Assembly: GCA_964486865.1 (NCBI GenBank)
Contig: CAZAOZ010000018.1
Location: 1 to 58,331, forward strand
DNA: 58,331 bases
Reading direction: 5' to 3'
Source: Ga0077527 sp964486865
GTDB lineage: Bacteria; Pseudomonadota; Gammaproteobacteria; Burkholderiales; SG8-41
The notes beneath the pieces are model-generated. The model ran no database searches, was not told where the DNA came from, and saw only the letters and a list, made by a program, of their open reading frames with translations. How positions within the stretch are numbered: position 1 is the first letter of the stretch; each line of letters begins with the position of its first letter. This document shows positions 8,659-17,025 of the stretch, piece by piece. The translations under genes were made by a program, and so were the position numbers.

Positions 8659-9477
8659 GTGACCGCCACCTTATTGAACGATTATTCCCTGCTGCGTTTT
8701 TCCGGACCTGATGCGCCGGCATTTCTGCAGGGGCAACTGACTTGCGACGTGCTGGCACTGAAGCCCGGAGCCTGCACGTACGGCGGTTATTGCAATCCCA
8801 AGGGCCGGCTGCTGGCAACTTTTCTGCTGATTGCCGACGGTGCCGGTTTCATCATGATGCTGCCTGCCACACTGGCCGAACCCATCCGCAAGCGGCTGGC
8901 CATGTACATCCTGCGTTCCAAAGTGCAGCTCGAGGATATCTCCGCAACGCAGGTCGCCTGCAGCGCACCGGGATCGCGCGCGCCGTCCGCGCTGAGTCTG
9001 CCGGGTCAGCGCACGCTGGCCATTTTGCCGCGCGACCAGACCGGGAGCATTGCCACTGACAGCGGCGCCTGGACTGCCGCGGATATCGTTGCCGGCATCC
9101 CTTTCATCACGCCGGCGACGCAGGAAGAATTTGTGCCGCAAATGGTCAATCTCGATCTGATCGGCGGGCTGAGTTATAGCAAAGGTTGTTATCCGGGACA
9201 GGAAATTGTCGCCCGCACGCATTATCTCGGTCGATTGAAGCAGCGCATGTACCGGGTATTGATCAAAGCGGAGACCGCCACTGCCGGTCAAAAACTGTAT
9301 TGCGACGCGCTGGGCGATCAAGCCAGCGGCATGGCGCTCGCGGCAACGCCGGCCGGTGACGGCTGGGATGCGCTGGCGGTGCTGCAGACGGCACATGCGC
9401 GTACGTCGCCTTATCATCTGGGCGCGCCGGATGGCCCGGTGCTGCAGATTGCCACGCTGCCCTACGCCGTGGATTGA
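8659..9477 (+). CDS. ygfZ: YgfZ, folate-binding GcvT-like Fe-S maintenance protein
   Basis: A 272-residue GcvT-fold protein of the YgfZ/CAF17 (IBA57) group, which helps assemble or repair Fe-S clusters and affects tRNA thio-modification. The signature KGCYPGQE with its conserved Cys is present around residue 176, and the N-terminal FLQGQLTCDV segment matches. The start is GTG; ATGs just upstream are out of frame. It is followed after 2 bp by the DUF4936-like gene and 4 bp later by the NRDE gene, so these three probably form one operon. Confidence 0.92.
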   Translation: MTATLLNDYSLLRFSGPDAPAFLQGQLTCDVLALKPGACTYGGYCNPKGRLLATFLLIADGAGFIMMLPATLAEPIRKRLAMYILRSKVQLEDISATQVACSAPGSRAPSALSLPGQRTLAILPRDQTGSIATDSGAWTAADIVAGIPFITPATQEEFVPQMVNLDLIGGLSYSKGCYPGQEIVARTHYLGRLKQRMYRVLIKAETATAGQKLYCDALGDQASGMALAATPAGDGWDALAVLQTAHARTSPYHLGAPDGPVLQIATLPYAVD

Positions 9478-9479
9478 GC

Positions 9480-9761
9480 ATGAGCTGGTCTTATTACATC
9501 TACTATCGGGTTGATGTCGCGCAGGAGGCGGCAGCAACCGCGGCGGCGCGCAAAATAATGGATACAGTTCACCGGGGCACCGGAATCACCGGCCGCCTGC
9601 TGAAAAAGCGCAACGAAGCGCTGCTGTGGATGGAAATCTACGAAGGCATCAGCGACGAGGCCAAATTCGAATGGGCGCTCGCGGAGGCAGTTGCCGGATC
9701 CGGCATCGCTGCAGCACTGCAGGCGGGCAGCGTGCGTCATACCGAGTGTTTCACGGAATAA
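9480..9761 (+). CDS. DUF4936-like small protein
   Basis: A 93-residue soluble protein opening MSWSYYIYYRVDVAQ, with an aromatic-rich first strand and a central LLWMEIYEGI segment that suggests an alpha/beta ferredoxin-like fold. I recall this as the DUF4936 family, but I cannot confirm it here. The ATG is 2 bp after the ygfZ stop; a TTG two codons earlier overlaps that stop and is less likely. Function unknown. The context links it to ygfZ and the NRDE gene. Confidence 0.75.
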   Translation: MSWSYYIYYRVDVAQEAAATAAARKIMDTVHRGTGITGRLLKKRNEALLWMEIYEGISDEAKFEWALAEAVAGSGIAAALQAGSVRHTECFTE

Positions 9762-9765
9762 TCTT

Positions 9766-10560
9766 ATGTGCCTGATCCTGTTTGCTTTCAGGGCGCACGC
9801 ACGCTATCCGCTGGTCGTTGCCGCCAATCGCGACGAACATCATCACCGTCCCTCTGCCGCCGCCGCGTTCTGGAATGACCATCCGCAGATTTATGGCGGG
9901 CGCGATCTGGAAAAGGGCGGCACGTGGATGGGCATCACGCGCGCGGGGCGCTTTGCTGCAGTCACCAATTACCGCGAAGGCCGGCACGCTCCGGCGACAC
10001 CCCGTTCGCGCGGCGCGCTGGTCAGCGGATTTCTGACCGGCGATCGCGCGGCGCGGGACTTTATCGGGGAAATCGCTCCCGCGCAGGATCAATACAACGG
10101 TTTCGGTTTGCTGGCCGGCGATCTGGAATCGCTGGCGTTTTATTCCAACCGGACCGCGTCTGCAACCGCCGTGGCGCCGGGTGTCCACGGCCTGAGCAAC
10201 CACCTGCTCGATACGCCGTGGCCGAAAATCCGCCGTGGCACCGCTGCGCTGCACGCGGCCCTGGCTGCCACTGAAGAAGCTGTGCTGGTGACCGCATTGT
10301 TCGATGCACTAAGTGACCGCACGGCGGCGGATGATGCTCATCTGCCTGCCACCGGAATTCCGCAACAGCGCGAGCGCGAACTGTCGCCGGCATTCATTTG
10401 CGGGGAACACTACGGCACGCGCAGTTCCACCGTGCTGCTGGTACAGGCCTCGGGCGAGGTGTTGTTTCATGAAAAGCGCTACGGCCCGAACGGGCTGGCG
10501 CTGGATGAACATGCGGCGCGGTTTTCCCTCGCCGCCGGAGGCAGCTCCGCTACAGCCTGA
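9766..10560 (+). CDS. NRDE (TANGO2-like) family protein
   Basis: A 264-residue protein with the family-naming NRDE motif at residues 21-24 and a Cys directly after the initiator Met, the expected N-terminal nucleophile position of an Ntn-type fold. Homologues (TANGO2 in animals) have been linked to heme and lipid handling, but the biochemical role remains unsettled. The ATG lies 4 bp after the preceding gene. The 3' end overlaps the convergent GNAT gene by 11 bp. Confidence 0.9.
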   Translation: MCLILFAFRAHARYPLVVAANRDEHHHRPSAAAAFWNDHPQIYGGRDLEKGGTWMGITRAGRFAAVTNYREGRHAPATPRSRGALVSGFLTGDRAARDFIGEIAPAQDQYNGFGLLAGDLESLAFYSNRTASATAVAPGVHGLSNHLLDTPWPKIRRGTAALHAALAATEEAVLVTALFDALSDRTAADDAHLPATGIPQQRERELSPAFICGEHYGTRSSTVLLVQASGEVLFHEKRYGPNGLALDEHAARFSLAAGGSSATA

Positions 10561-10984
10561 GCGTCATCGCCCGGTGCGGTATGCCGGCCTCCATGAACTC
10601 AGCGCCATGCGCGATGAAACCGGCGCTCGCATAAAACCCGAGCGCATGCATCTGGGCATGCAGATGCACGGCAGCGTCACCCCGCCTGCGCGCGCAATCG
10701 ATCAACCAGTGCAGAATCGCCAGCCCGACACCGCGGCGGCGCCACGCCGCGCTGACGGCCATGCGGCCGATATGACCGTCGGGCAGCAGTCGTCCGGTGC
10801 CGATCGGAAGTCCAGCGGCATCCAGTGCCAAGGCGTGAATCGAAACAGCATCGTCAGCATCCCATTCGAGTTCTTCCGGGACTTGCTGCTCGACGATGAA
10901 CACCTGGCGGCGCAGGCTCTGCAGGGCGGCGAGATCGTCGCGCCATGACGCCGCGCGAACTGTGAATTTCGAGGAGGCTTGCAT
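10550..10984 (-). CDS. GNAT acetyltransferase, ElaA-like
   Basis: A 144-residue N-acetyltransferase. The acetyl-CoA loop is IGRMAVSAAWRRRGVG (about residues 70-85), preceded by VFIVEQQVPEELEWDADD and followed by HLHAQMHALGFYASAGF and GIPHRAM, an order seen in ElaA-type proteins. The substrate is unknown. An in-frame Met 20 codons upstream exists, but MQASSKFTV aligns better with the family. It is convergent with the NRDE gene. Confidence 0.82.
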   Translation of the reverse strand: MQASSKFTVRAASWRDDLAALQSLRRQVFIVEQQVPEELEWDADDAVSIHALALDAAGLPIGTGRLLPDGHIGRMAVSAAWRRRGVGLAILHWLIDCARRRGDAAVHLHAQMHALGFYASAGFIAHGAEFMEAGIPHRAMTLRL

Positions 10985-11028
10985 GCGCTGATTATAGTCA
11001 GCACGGCGCTGCGGAAACTGCGGAGCAT

Positions 11029-11050
11029 CGGGCGTTGACAACAACGCCCG
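11029..11050. terminator. Perfect 9-bp hairpin between SDR and GNAT genes
   Basis: CGGGCGTTG-acaa-CAACGCCCG lies 6 bp past the SDR stop and before the GNAT start on the same strand. There is no T-run on either side, so it may be a 3' stabilising hairpin rather than an intrinsic terminator. Confidence 0.4.
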
Positions 11051-11055
11051 GATTG

Positions 11056-11796
11056 TCAGATCGTCAGCCCGCCGCTGACTTCAATGACGGCGCCGTTGAT
11101 GTAGCTGGCTTCGTCTGAGGCCAGGAAGGCAAAGATGTTGGCGACTTCTTCAGGTTTGCCGAGGCGGCCCATGGGCACGCGTTCTTCCAGGGCCTTGATC
11201 ACCTTGTCCGGAATCGAACCCAGAATGGTCGTCGCAATGAATCCGGGACACACCGCATTGGCGCGTATGCCCTTGCGGCCCAGTTCGCGCGCCCAGGTCT
11301 TGACCATGCCGATGACGCCGAACTTGCTGGCGGCATAGTTGGTCTGGCCGAAGTTGCCGTGCAGGCCGACGATCGAGGACGCATTGAGTATCACGCCGGA
11401 TTGCTGCTCGAGCATTTTGTGGACGACGGCGCGGGTGCAGTTATAGACGCCCTTCAGATTGATATCGATGACGCTGTCGAACTGGTCCTCGGTCATGTTC
11501 TTCAGTTGTGCGTCGGCCACGATGCCGGCGTTGTTGACCAGGCAATCGACCCGTCCCCACTTGTCCACAGTGGCTTTGACCAGCGCTTCCAGCGACGCCA
11601 TGTTGCGCACGTCGGCAGTCTGGCCGAACACCTCACCGCCGGCGTCCTGACACAGCTTGACGGTCTCATCGATCCAGTCCTGCTTGATGTCGCACACCAC
11701 GACCCTGGCGCCTTCGCGGACAAACTTGAGCGCAGTGGCCTGGCCGATGCCGCGGCCCGCGCCGGTGATGATGGTGACTTTGTCTTTAAGCCGCAT
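11056..11796 (-). CDS. FabG-like short-chain dehydrogenase/reductase
   Basis: A 246-residue classic SDR. The cofactor motif TGAGRGIG (residues 11-18), NNAG, the catalytic Ser in NASSIVG and the YxxxK pair in YAASK are all present, as is the C-terminal SGG. It fits beta-ketoacyl-ACP or acetoacetyl-CoA reductases, but substrate choice is not readable. The chosen ATG follows an AGAGGC Shine-Dalgarno; a longer frame upstream has no such site. It is not next to other fatty-acid genes, so a housekeeping FabG role should not be assumed. Confidence 0.9.
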   Translation of the reverse strand: MRLKDKVTIITGAGRGIGQATALKFVREGARVVVCDIKQDWIDETVKLCQDAGGEVFGQTADVRNMASLEALVKATVDKWGRVDCLVNNAGIVADAQLKNMTEDQFDSVIDINLKGVYNCTRAVVHKMLEQQSGVILNASSIVGLHGNFGQTNYAASKFGVIGMVKTWARELGRKGIRANAVCPGFIATTILGSIPDKVIKALEERVPMGRLGKPEEVANIFAFLASDEASYINGAVIEVSGGLTI

Positions 11797-11894
11797 GCCT
11801 TGCCTCTCGTGGGTTAGCGATCTGTTAACGGATCGTTGCGGCGCACAATTTAGCCCATATTGGCGCAATGCACAATAAAGAACAGATAAGAAAA

Positions 11895-11907
11895 TAACAT
11901 ATTGATT
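11895..11907 (-). repeat. Dispersed AT-rich motif, copy 3
   Basis: Minus strand AATCAATATGTTA, about 100 bp upstream of the SDR start. It fits the IHF consensus WATCAANNNNTTR exactly. Confidence 0.5.
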
Positions 11908-11983
11908 TTGATCATGTATTTAGCATGCTGCGCAGCAAAAGCGGTGCCGGTGCTGTGCTGCACCCGCACTCCGCGATTTACTA

Positions 11984-11996
11984 TAACTAATTGTTT
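11984..11996 (-). repeat. Dispersed AT-rich motif, copy 4
   Basis: Minus strand AAACAATTAGTTA preceded by ATCAATAT. It overlaps the stop codon of the L,D-transpeptidase gene, whose last codons form the upstream half of the motif. Confidence 0.55.
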
Positions 11997-12474
11997 ATAT
12001 TGATATTTTTACAGGCGTGCCCGCCGGCACCTGGTCAAACAGGCTGATCATGTCGGCATTGCGCATGCGTATGCAGCCGATCGAGCCCGGTGCGCCCATG
12101 GGCACGGAATCCGGGCTGCCATGGATGTAAATATAGCGGCGCATGGTATCGACCTCACCCAGGCGGTTATGGCCGACTTCGCAGCCGGACAGCCACAGGA
12201 TGCGGGTCAGTATCCAGTCCCGGCCCGGAAACTGCGCTCCCAGCGCCGGGGTGTAGATCTCGCCGGTGGGCCGCCGGCCGACGAATACGGTGTTGAGCGG
12301 AGCACCGGTGCCGATTTTGGCGCGAACGATGTGATCGCCCAGCGGGGTACACAGACTGCCCTGCAATTGCCCTGCGCCGTTTTTTGCAGTGGAAATCGCA
12401 TAGCGGCCCGCAACATGCCCTGCATCGTCCAGCAGCGTCAGAGATTGCGCAGAGATGTTGATATCAATGTTCAA
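11995..12474 (-). CDS. L,D-transpeptidase (YkuD domain), no visible signal peptide
   Basis: A 159-residue protein that is almost entirely a YkuD domain. The catalytic motif HGSPDSVPMGAPGSIGC places His118 and Cys134, followed by IRMRN. YkuD enzymes make 3-3 crosslinks or attach proteins to peptidoglycan and normally act in the periplasm, yet no signal peptide or membrane anchor is present. The start is TTG and overlaps the tadA stop (TTGA), so translation is probably coupled to tadA. No ATG can replace it without losing the first strand. Confidence 0.88.
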   Translation of the reverse strand: MNIDINISAQSLTLLDDAGHVAGRYAISTAKNGAGQLQGSLCTPLGDHIVRAKIGTGAPLNTVFVGRRPTGEIYTPALGAQFPGRDWILTRILWLSGCEVGHNRLGEVDTMRRYIYIHGSPDSVPMGAPGSIGCIRMRNADMISLFDQVPAGTPVKISI

Positions 12475-12926
12475 GATTTACCGCGCCGGCCGGCAAAAAA
12501 TTCCTGCAACAGCGCAACCGCCGCATCAGCCATGACACCGCCGGTAACCGTGGCGTGATGATTCAGGCGCTGCTCCGCAAAAATATCCATGACACTGCCG
12601 CAGGCGCCCGTCTTTGGATCCTGCGCACCATAGATCACCCTGCGCATCCTGGCATGGATAATGGCGCCGGCACACATCACGCACGGCTCCAGTGTCACAT
12701 ACAGATCGCAGTCGGTCAGGCGGTAATTGCCCAGTGTCCGACTCGCTTCCCGCATGGCCATGATCTCGGCGTGCGCCGTCGGATCGGATTGCCTGATCGG
12801 CTGGTTGTAACCGCGGCCGATGATCGCGCCTTCGCGCACCACCACCGCGCCCACCGGCACTTCACCGGCGCCGGCGGCCTGCGCCGCCAGTTCCAGCGCG
12901 GCCTGCATGTATTCCGTATCGGTCAT
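12471..12926 (-). CDS. tadA: tRNA-specific adenosine deaminase
   Basis: A 151-residue enzyme converting A34 to inosine in tRNA-Arg(ACG). The zinc deaminase motif is intact: HAE at residues 52-54 and PCVMC with Cys82 and Cys85. The ATG at 12926 is taken as the start; a GTG two codons earlier is possible. It leads a two-gene unit with the L,D-transpeptidase. In related genomes tadA often lies near guaA, but here an IS-scarred trehalose operon intervenes. Confidence 0.95.
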   Translation of the reverse strand: MTDTEYMQAALELAAQAAGAGEVPVGAVVVREGAIIGRGYNQPIRQSDPTAHAEIMAMREASRTLGNYRLTDCDLYVTLEPCVMCAGAIIHARMRRVIYGAQDPKTGACGSVMDIFAEQRLNHHATVTGGVMADAAVALLQEFFAGRRGKS

Positions 12927-13184
12927 GGCCACATTTGCCGGCAGTTATGTATATGAAAGGCGGTGATGCTCACGACGGCATCTGCCATGTCTTGCTTCTC
13001 ACTCAATCATCAATGGCGCTTGCAAGCCGTTGCCGTGTATATATATTTTTCGGAGAGTAGCATTTTTACCGTCGAATTTACCGTCATTTTGGTCCGATAC
13101 CCGAAAACTGAATCGCCACCGGCTTCCCGGGCATTGACGGGCCCCTTTACAGGTTGCATAGACCCTGCGGCGGATGCACTCGCT

Positions 13185-13378
13185 AGGGAAACTCGGTTAC
13201 CGCGTTGTCGTGGCGGTTGCCGCGCCGGCTCATGCTGCCCATCAGGTTGCGCATCTTCAGAAAGGCTTGCCGCTGAACTGGCTGCCCTGATCGGAATGCA
13301 CGGCGACGATTTCCTGGAGCGGATGTCGCCAGGTAGCCATCAGCAGTGCGTTGAGTGCCGGTTCACGATCCATGCGTT
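13185..13378 (-). mobile_element. IS3-family transposase remnant, minus orientation
   Basis: Read on the minus strand, the frame gives RMDREPALNALLMATW then VHSDQGSQFSG, which is the DDE integrase core around the second Asp of an IS3-type orfB. A frameshift near 13258 moves it to MGSMSRRGNRHDNAVTEF, the next conserved block, where a stop cuts it. Both ends of the gene are missing. It abuts a second IS3 fragment in the opposite direction. Confidence 0.8.
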
Positions 13379-13382
13379 CCAG

Positions 13383-13754
13383 GGCAAGCTCGCTGAATAC
13401 GACATGGTGTGTTCGATGAGCCGCAAGGGCAACTGCCGGGACAACACGCCCGCGGAGAGTTTCTTTAACCACCTGAAGAACGAACGGGTGCATGGCACGC
13501 GCTACACAACGCGGGAAGATGCGAAGATCGATCTGTTCGATTGCATCAAAGTGTTCTACAACCGGAGTCGCTGCCACTCCAAGCTCGGCGACCATTCGCC
13601 GGTTCAGTTCCTGCGGGACTGGACCACGAATCAGCATGAGCGCAAAATGGTGGCCTGATACCGCGTCCCTGGAAAACGAAAACAGAGGAAAGCTCACCTC
13701 CTGTTAGCCTTAAGTCTAGGACTCAAAGGTGTCTATGAAACCAGGGATAATCCA
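13383..13754 (+). mobile_element. IS3-family remnant, plus orientation, with probable right end
   Basis: The plus strand encodes the last 91 residues of an IS3-type orfB: MVCSMSRKGNCRDNTPAESF, then FFNHLKNERVHGTRY and FYNRSRCHSKLGDHSPVQFL, with the catalytic Glu of the DDE triad in AESFF. The frame stops at 13658. About 70 bp later, 13728-13754 (GGTGTCTATGAAACCAGGGA and following) resembles the inverted-repeat end of IS3 elements. The N-terminal two thirds and the left end are gone, so the element is inactive. Confidence 0.8.
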
Positions 13755-14044
13755 GGATGCTGCCCAACCTCTGCTGCAAACCGGCATCCCGGTGCAGGTG
13801 AACTTCCGCGAAGGTGATATCGCTTTTCGAGGTATTCGACGTCACCGGGCAGATCGAATGCAACGAAATCGTATTACCGATACCTTACCTGCGCTGGGCG
13901 AGGCTTTTCTCGTTCAACATCGCGCGGAAAGTGGTCTGCCGTCAGCGAACCGTCCCTGTCACAACGGTTAATTCCAGCGACGTGCCAGAGGTCAGTTGGC
14001 AATGTTGACGATGCGCAGAGGACCTTGCCGACAGGAGTACGCAT
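13755..14044. other. Non-coding stretch between IS end and otsA
   Basis: No frame here has a credible protein. It holds the otsA Shine-Dalgarno (AGGAG, 7 nt before the ATG) and presumably the trehalose promoter. No clear -10/-35 pair was found. Confidence 0.5.
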
Positions 14045-16276
14045 ATGAGACTGTCTTTACGATTTGTCCTGCCCCTGATTCTGGTCCTGGCTGGTATCGC
14101 CTACGCCGTCATGCCGCTGGTGGACCGATTGACACTGCGCTGGTTCGTGCTGGATCTCGACATTCGATCGTCGCTGATTGCAAATACAGTCCAGGATCCT
14201 CTGCAGGAACTGCTCCAAGCACGCAGAACAGCAAAGGTCGTTGAATTTTTCAATCGTATTACCCGGGACGAGAGGCTCTATGCCGTGGGCTATTGCGCGA
14301 CACTGAGCAGTAAACCTTTGGCGAGCCACTCGCTTCCGGTGGAACTACGCTGCGATCAGCTCGACCGGTGGACGAAACCCGGGGATCACTTGTTGCCAAG
14401 CGCCCAAGGGCCATTGCATGTGGCCGTGAGGCCGGTGGTCAGCGAGGGTGCATCAGATGGCCGGTTGGTGCTCGTACACGACATGAGCTTCGTCACCCGC
14501 CGCAGCGAGGAAACCAAGCGCTACGTCTTCTTCTTTTTCATGGGGCTTGCCGTGGTGGTCTCGCTCATCACGGTGATCATCGCCCAGCTCTCATGGCGCG
14601 GCTGGATGGCCGGGATGCGCTCCTTGTTGCGCGGTGAAGGCCTCCTTCGCCAGCCGGATCTGACTGCGCAGCCCAACCTGCGCGAATTCAGACCGATCGC
14701 CCATGACCTGCAGCAACTGGTCAACGAACTGGAAGCGCATACCCGCGCGCGGGATGAAAGCCAGATCACATGGACTCCGGAGTCATTGCGCGCCATTCTG
14801 CACGGTGAACTGCGCGGGGAGGACGTCATCGTGGTATCCAACCGCGAACCCTACATTCACCAACGTCGCGGGGAGCGTATCGAAGTGCAGCGGCCGGCCA
14901 GCGGGCTGGTGACAGCACTGGAACCGATCATGCGCGCCTGCTCAGGCACCTGGATTGCTCATGGCAGCGGCTCGGCTGATCGTGAGGTAGTCGACAAGCA
15001 CGATCGCGTCGCAGTGCCTCCAGAAAATCCCGCCTATCAGATCCATCGCGTCTGGCTGACACCCGAAGAGGAGACTGGCTACTACTATGGGCTTGCCAAC
15101 GAGGGAATCTGGCCGCTTTGTCATATCGCTCATGTGCGACCCATTTTTCGATCGAGTGACTGGGCACAGTACGTCGCAGTCAATCGCAAGTTCGCCAAGG
15201 CGGTGGCAAGCGAATCCAAGACCAGGGAACCCATCGTCCTCGTACAAGACTACCATCTCGCTCTTCTCCCGAAAATGATCCGGGAGGAACTACCCGATGC
15301 CACAATCATCTCCTTCTGGCACATACCGTGGCCCAATCCCGAGTCTTTTGCCATCTGTCCATGGCAGGACGAAGTGCTCGCGGGGCTGCTGGGGAGCAGC
15401 ATTCTCGGTTTCCACACCCAGTCGCATTGCAACAATTTCGTCGATACAGTGGATCGCTTTCTCGAAGCCCGGGTTGACCGGGAGTCGTTCAATGTCTCCT
15501 ACGGGGGCAAGCTCACGGCCGTGCGTCGTTATCCGATATCCATCGCTTGGCCTCCCGAGGCGGAGATGATGCAAACGCCTGTGTCCGACTGCCGCAGCAG
15601 CATCCGTCAGATGAACGACCTCCCGCCAGAGCACAAGCTCGGCGTAGGCGTGGATCGTCTCGACTACACCAAGGGCATCATGGAGCGCTTTCGTGCCGTC
15701 GAACGCCTGCTGGATCTGAATCCGGAGTGGATAGGCCGCTTCACTTTTGTCCAGATTGCAGCACCGACGCGCTCGGGCATTGACGAATATCAACACCACG
15801 AGACCCAGGTTCGGGCCATGGCGACCCGCATCAATGGACGCTACGAGCACCAGGGGCCGCCCCCCATCGTGCTCAAAGTCGAGCACCACGAGCCACGCGA
15901 CGTTTACGAGTACTACCGCGCTGCCGATCTCTGCTTCGTCAGTAGCTTGCACGACGGAATGAACCTGGTCGCCAAGGAATTTGTCGGGGCCCGCGACGAC
16001 GAGAGAGGCGTCCTCATCCTCTCCAAGTTCACCGGCGCAGCAAGGGAGTTGCCGGAGGCCTTGATCGTCAACCCTTACGATGCCGATCAGTGCGCCGCCG
16101 CACTCCAAATGGCCCTGACGATGCCTTTGGTGGAACAGCGCGACCGCATGCGTCTGATGCGCGGTCTGGTAGCCGAATTCAATGTGTTCCGCTGGGCTGG
16201 TCGCATGCTGCTCGATGCCGCCGCGATGCGCCGCCGCGGCCACCTGATCAATAAAGCAGGTCGTTCGGAGATGTGA
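14045..16276 (+). CDS. otsA: Membrane-anchored trehalose-6-phosphate synthase
   Basis: A 743-residue protein. Residues 1-259 are an added module: helix 5-23, an extracytoplasmic stretch 24-160, helix 161-182, then a linker like those after sensor-domain helices. From about residue 260 (VIVVSNREPY) it is a GT20 synthase making trehalose-6-P from UDP-glucose and glucose-6-P, with the conserved blocks VQDYHLALLP, FWHIPWPNPE, GVDRLDYTKGI and SLHDGMNLVAKEF. Standard OtsA is about 460-480 residues, so the N-terminus is a real extension and its start has a good Shine-Dalgarno. It heads an operon with otsB (2-bp gap) and a GH15 gene. Confidence 0.93.
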   Translation: MRLSLRFVLPLILVLAGIAYAVMPLVDRLTLRWFVLDLDIRSSLIANTVQDPLQELLQARRTAKVVEFFNRITRDERLYAVGYCATLSSKPLASHSLPVELRCDQLDRWTKPGDHLLPSAQGPLHVAVRPVVSEGASDGRLVLVHDMSFVTRRSEETKRYVFFFFMGLAVVVSLITVIIAQLSWRGWMAGMRSLLRGEGLLRQPDLTAQPNLREFRPIAHDLQQLVNELEAHTRARDESQITWTPESLRAILHGELRGEDVIVVSNREPYIHQRRGERIEVQRPASGLVTALEPIMRACSGTWIAHGSGSADREVVDKHDRVAVPPENPAYQIHRVWLTPEEETGYYYGLANEGIWPLCHIAHVRPIFRSSDWAQYVAVNRKFAKAVASESKTREPIVLVQDYHLALLPKMIREELPDATIISFWHIPWPNPESFAICPWQDEVLAGLLGSSILGFHTQSHCNNFVDTVDRFLEARVDRESFNVSYGGKLTAVRRYPISIAWPPEAEMMQTPVSDCRSSIRQMNDLPPEHKLGVGVDRLDYTKGIMERFRAVERLLDLNPEWIGRFTFVQIAAPTRSGIDEYQHHETQVRAMATRINGRYEHQGPPPIVLKVEHHEPRDVYEYYRAADLCFVSSLHDGMNLVAKEFVGARDDERGVLILSKFTGAARELPEALIVNPYDADQCAAALQMALTMPLVEQRDRMRLMRGLVAEFNVFRWAGRMLLDAAAMRRRGHLINKAGRSEM

Positions 16277-16278
16277 CG

Positions 16279-17025
16279 ATGCCGCATCCGCGATACCCGC
16301 CCGCACCCCGCGTCAAGTGGGCCTATTTTCTTGACGTCGATGGCACCCTGGTCGACATTGCCGACACCCCGGACGCCGCGCGAGTTGATACCACGCTGCT
16401 CGAACTAATTGGTCGCCTGCACAAAGCGAGTGGCGGCGCCATGGCACTGGTCAGTGGCCGCGCGCTATCTGACCTGGAAAATCGCCTGGGGACACTTCGT
16501 ATTCCCTTGGCGGGGCAGCACGGGCTCGAACGTCGCGATGCCGCAGGACGCCTGTGGATTCACGCCGCGCCGCCGGCGGCCAAGAGCGCGATCAAGGAGG
16601 CGCTTGCCGCAGTACTTGCGCGCCATCCTGGCCTTCTGCTTGAAGACAAGGGTCTGACGCTGGCACTGCACTACAGGTTAGCGCCGCATCTGGCAGACTA
16701 CGCGCGTCAGCTGATGATGCATCTGACGAGCACCCTCGGCTCGGGGCTTGAGGTGCAGCACGGAAAATGTGTGGTGGAGGTCAAGCCCACTGGCATCGAT
16801 AAGGGTACGGCGGTAACAGAATATCTTTCGGAATTGCCCTTCAGGGGACGGCGACCGGTGTTTATTGGCGACGACCTCAACGATGAGCACGGATTCGCTG
16901 AGGTGAACAAACTGGATGGAATTTCCATCAAAGTTGGTAAGGACGGGAGTTGTGCCCGCTTTCGCCTACCCGACGTGGCAGCGGTAAGGCGCTGGTTGGG
17001 AGATGCTTTGAAAGGCAAGGAATGA
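16279..17025 (+). CDS. otsB: Trehalose-6-phosphate phosphatase
   Basis: A 248-residue HAD phosphatase that removes phosphate from the OtsA product. Motif I is DVDGTLVDI with the nucleophile Asp19 and acid Asp21, and the late motif GDDLNDEHGF is present near residue 195. The ATG at 16279 has a CGGAG site 8 nt upstream. A GTG two codons earlier overlaps the otsA stop but is too close to that site. The 3' end overlaps the GH15 start as ATGA. Confidence 0.93.
   Translation: MPHPRYPPAPRVKWAYFLDVDGTLVDIADTPDAARVDTTLLELIGRLHKASGGAMALVSGRALSDLENRLGTLRIPLAGQHGLERRDAAGRLWIHAAPPAAKSAIKEALAAVLARHPGLLLEDKGLTLALHYRLAPHLADYARQLMMHLTSTLGSGLEVQHGKCVVEVKPTGIDKGTAVTEYLSELPFRGRRPVFIGDDLNDEHGFAEVNKLDGISIKVGKDGSCARFRLPDVAAVRRWLGDALKGKE

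Noticed and set aside
11902..11915. TTGATTTTGATCAT resembles an FNR box upstream of the SDR gene
   Set aside because: It overlaps a copy of the dispersed AT-rich motif, which explains the TTGAT/ATCA words; no matching -10 was found.
13065..13085. Two direct copies of TTTACCGTC, 12 bp apart
   Set aside because: Only two copies near IS debris; no array, no palindrome and no gene relation.
13729..14008. Overlapping short frames between the IS end and otsA
   Set aside because: No recognisable protein in any frame and no ribosome sites except that of otsA.
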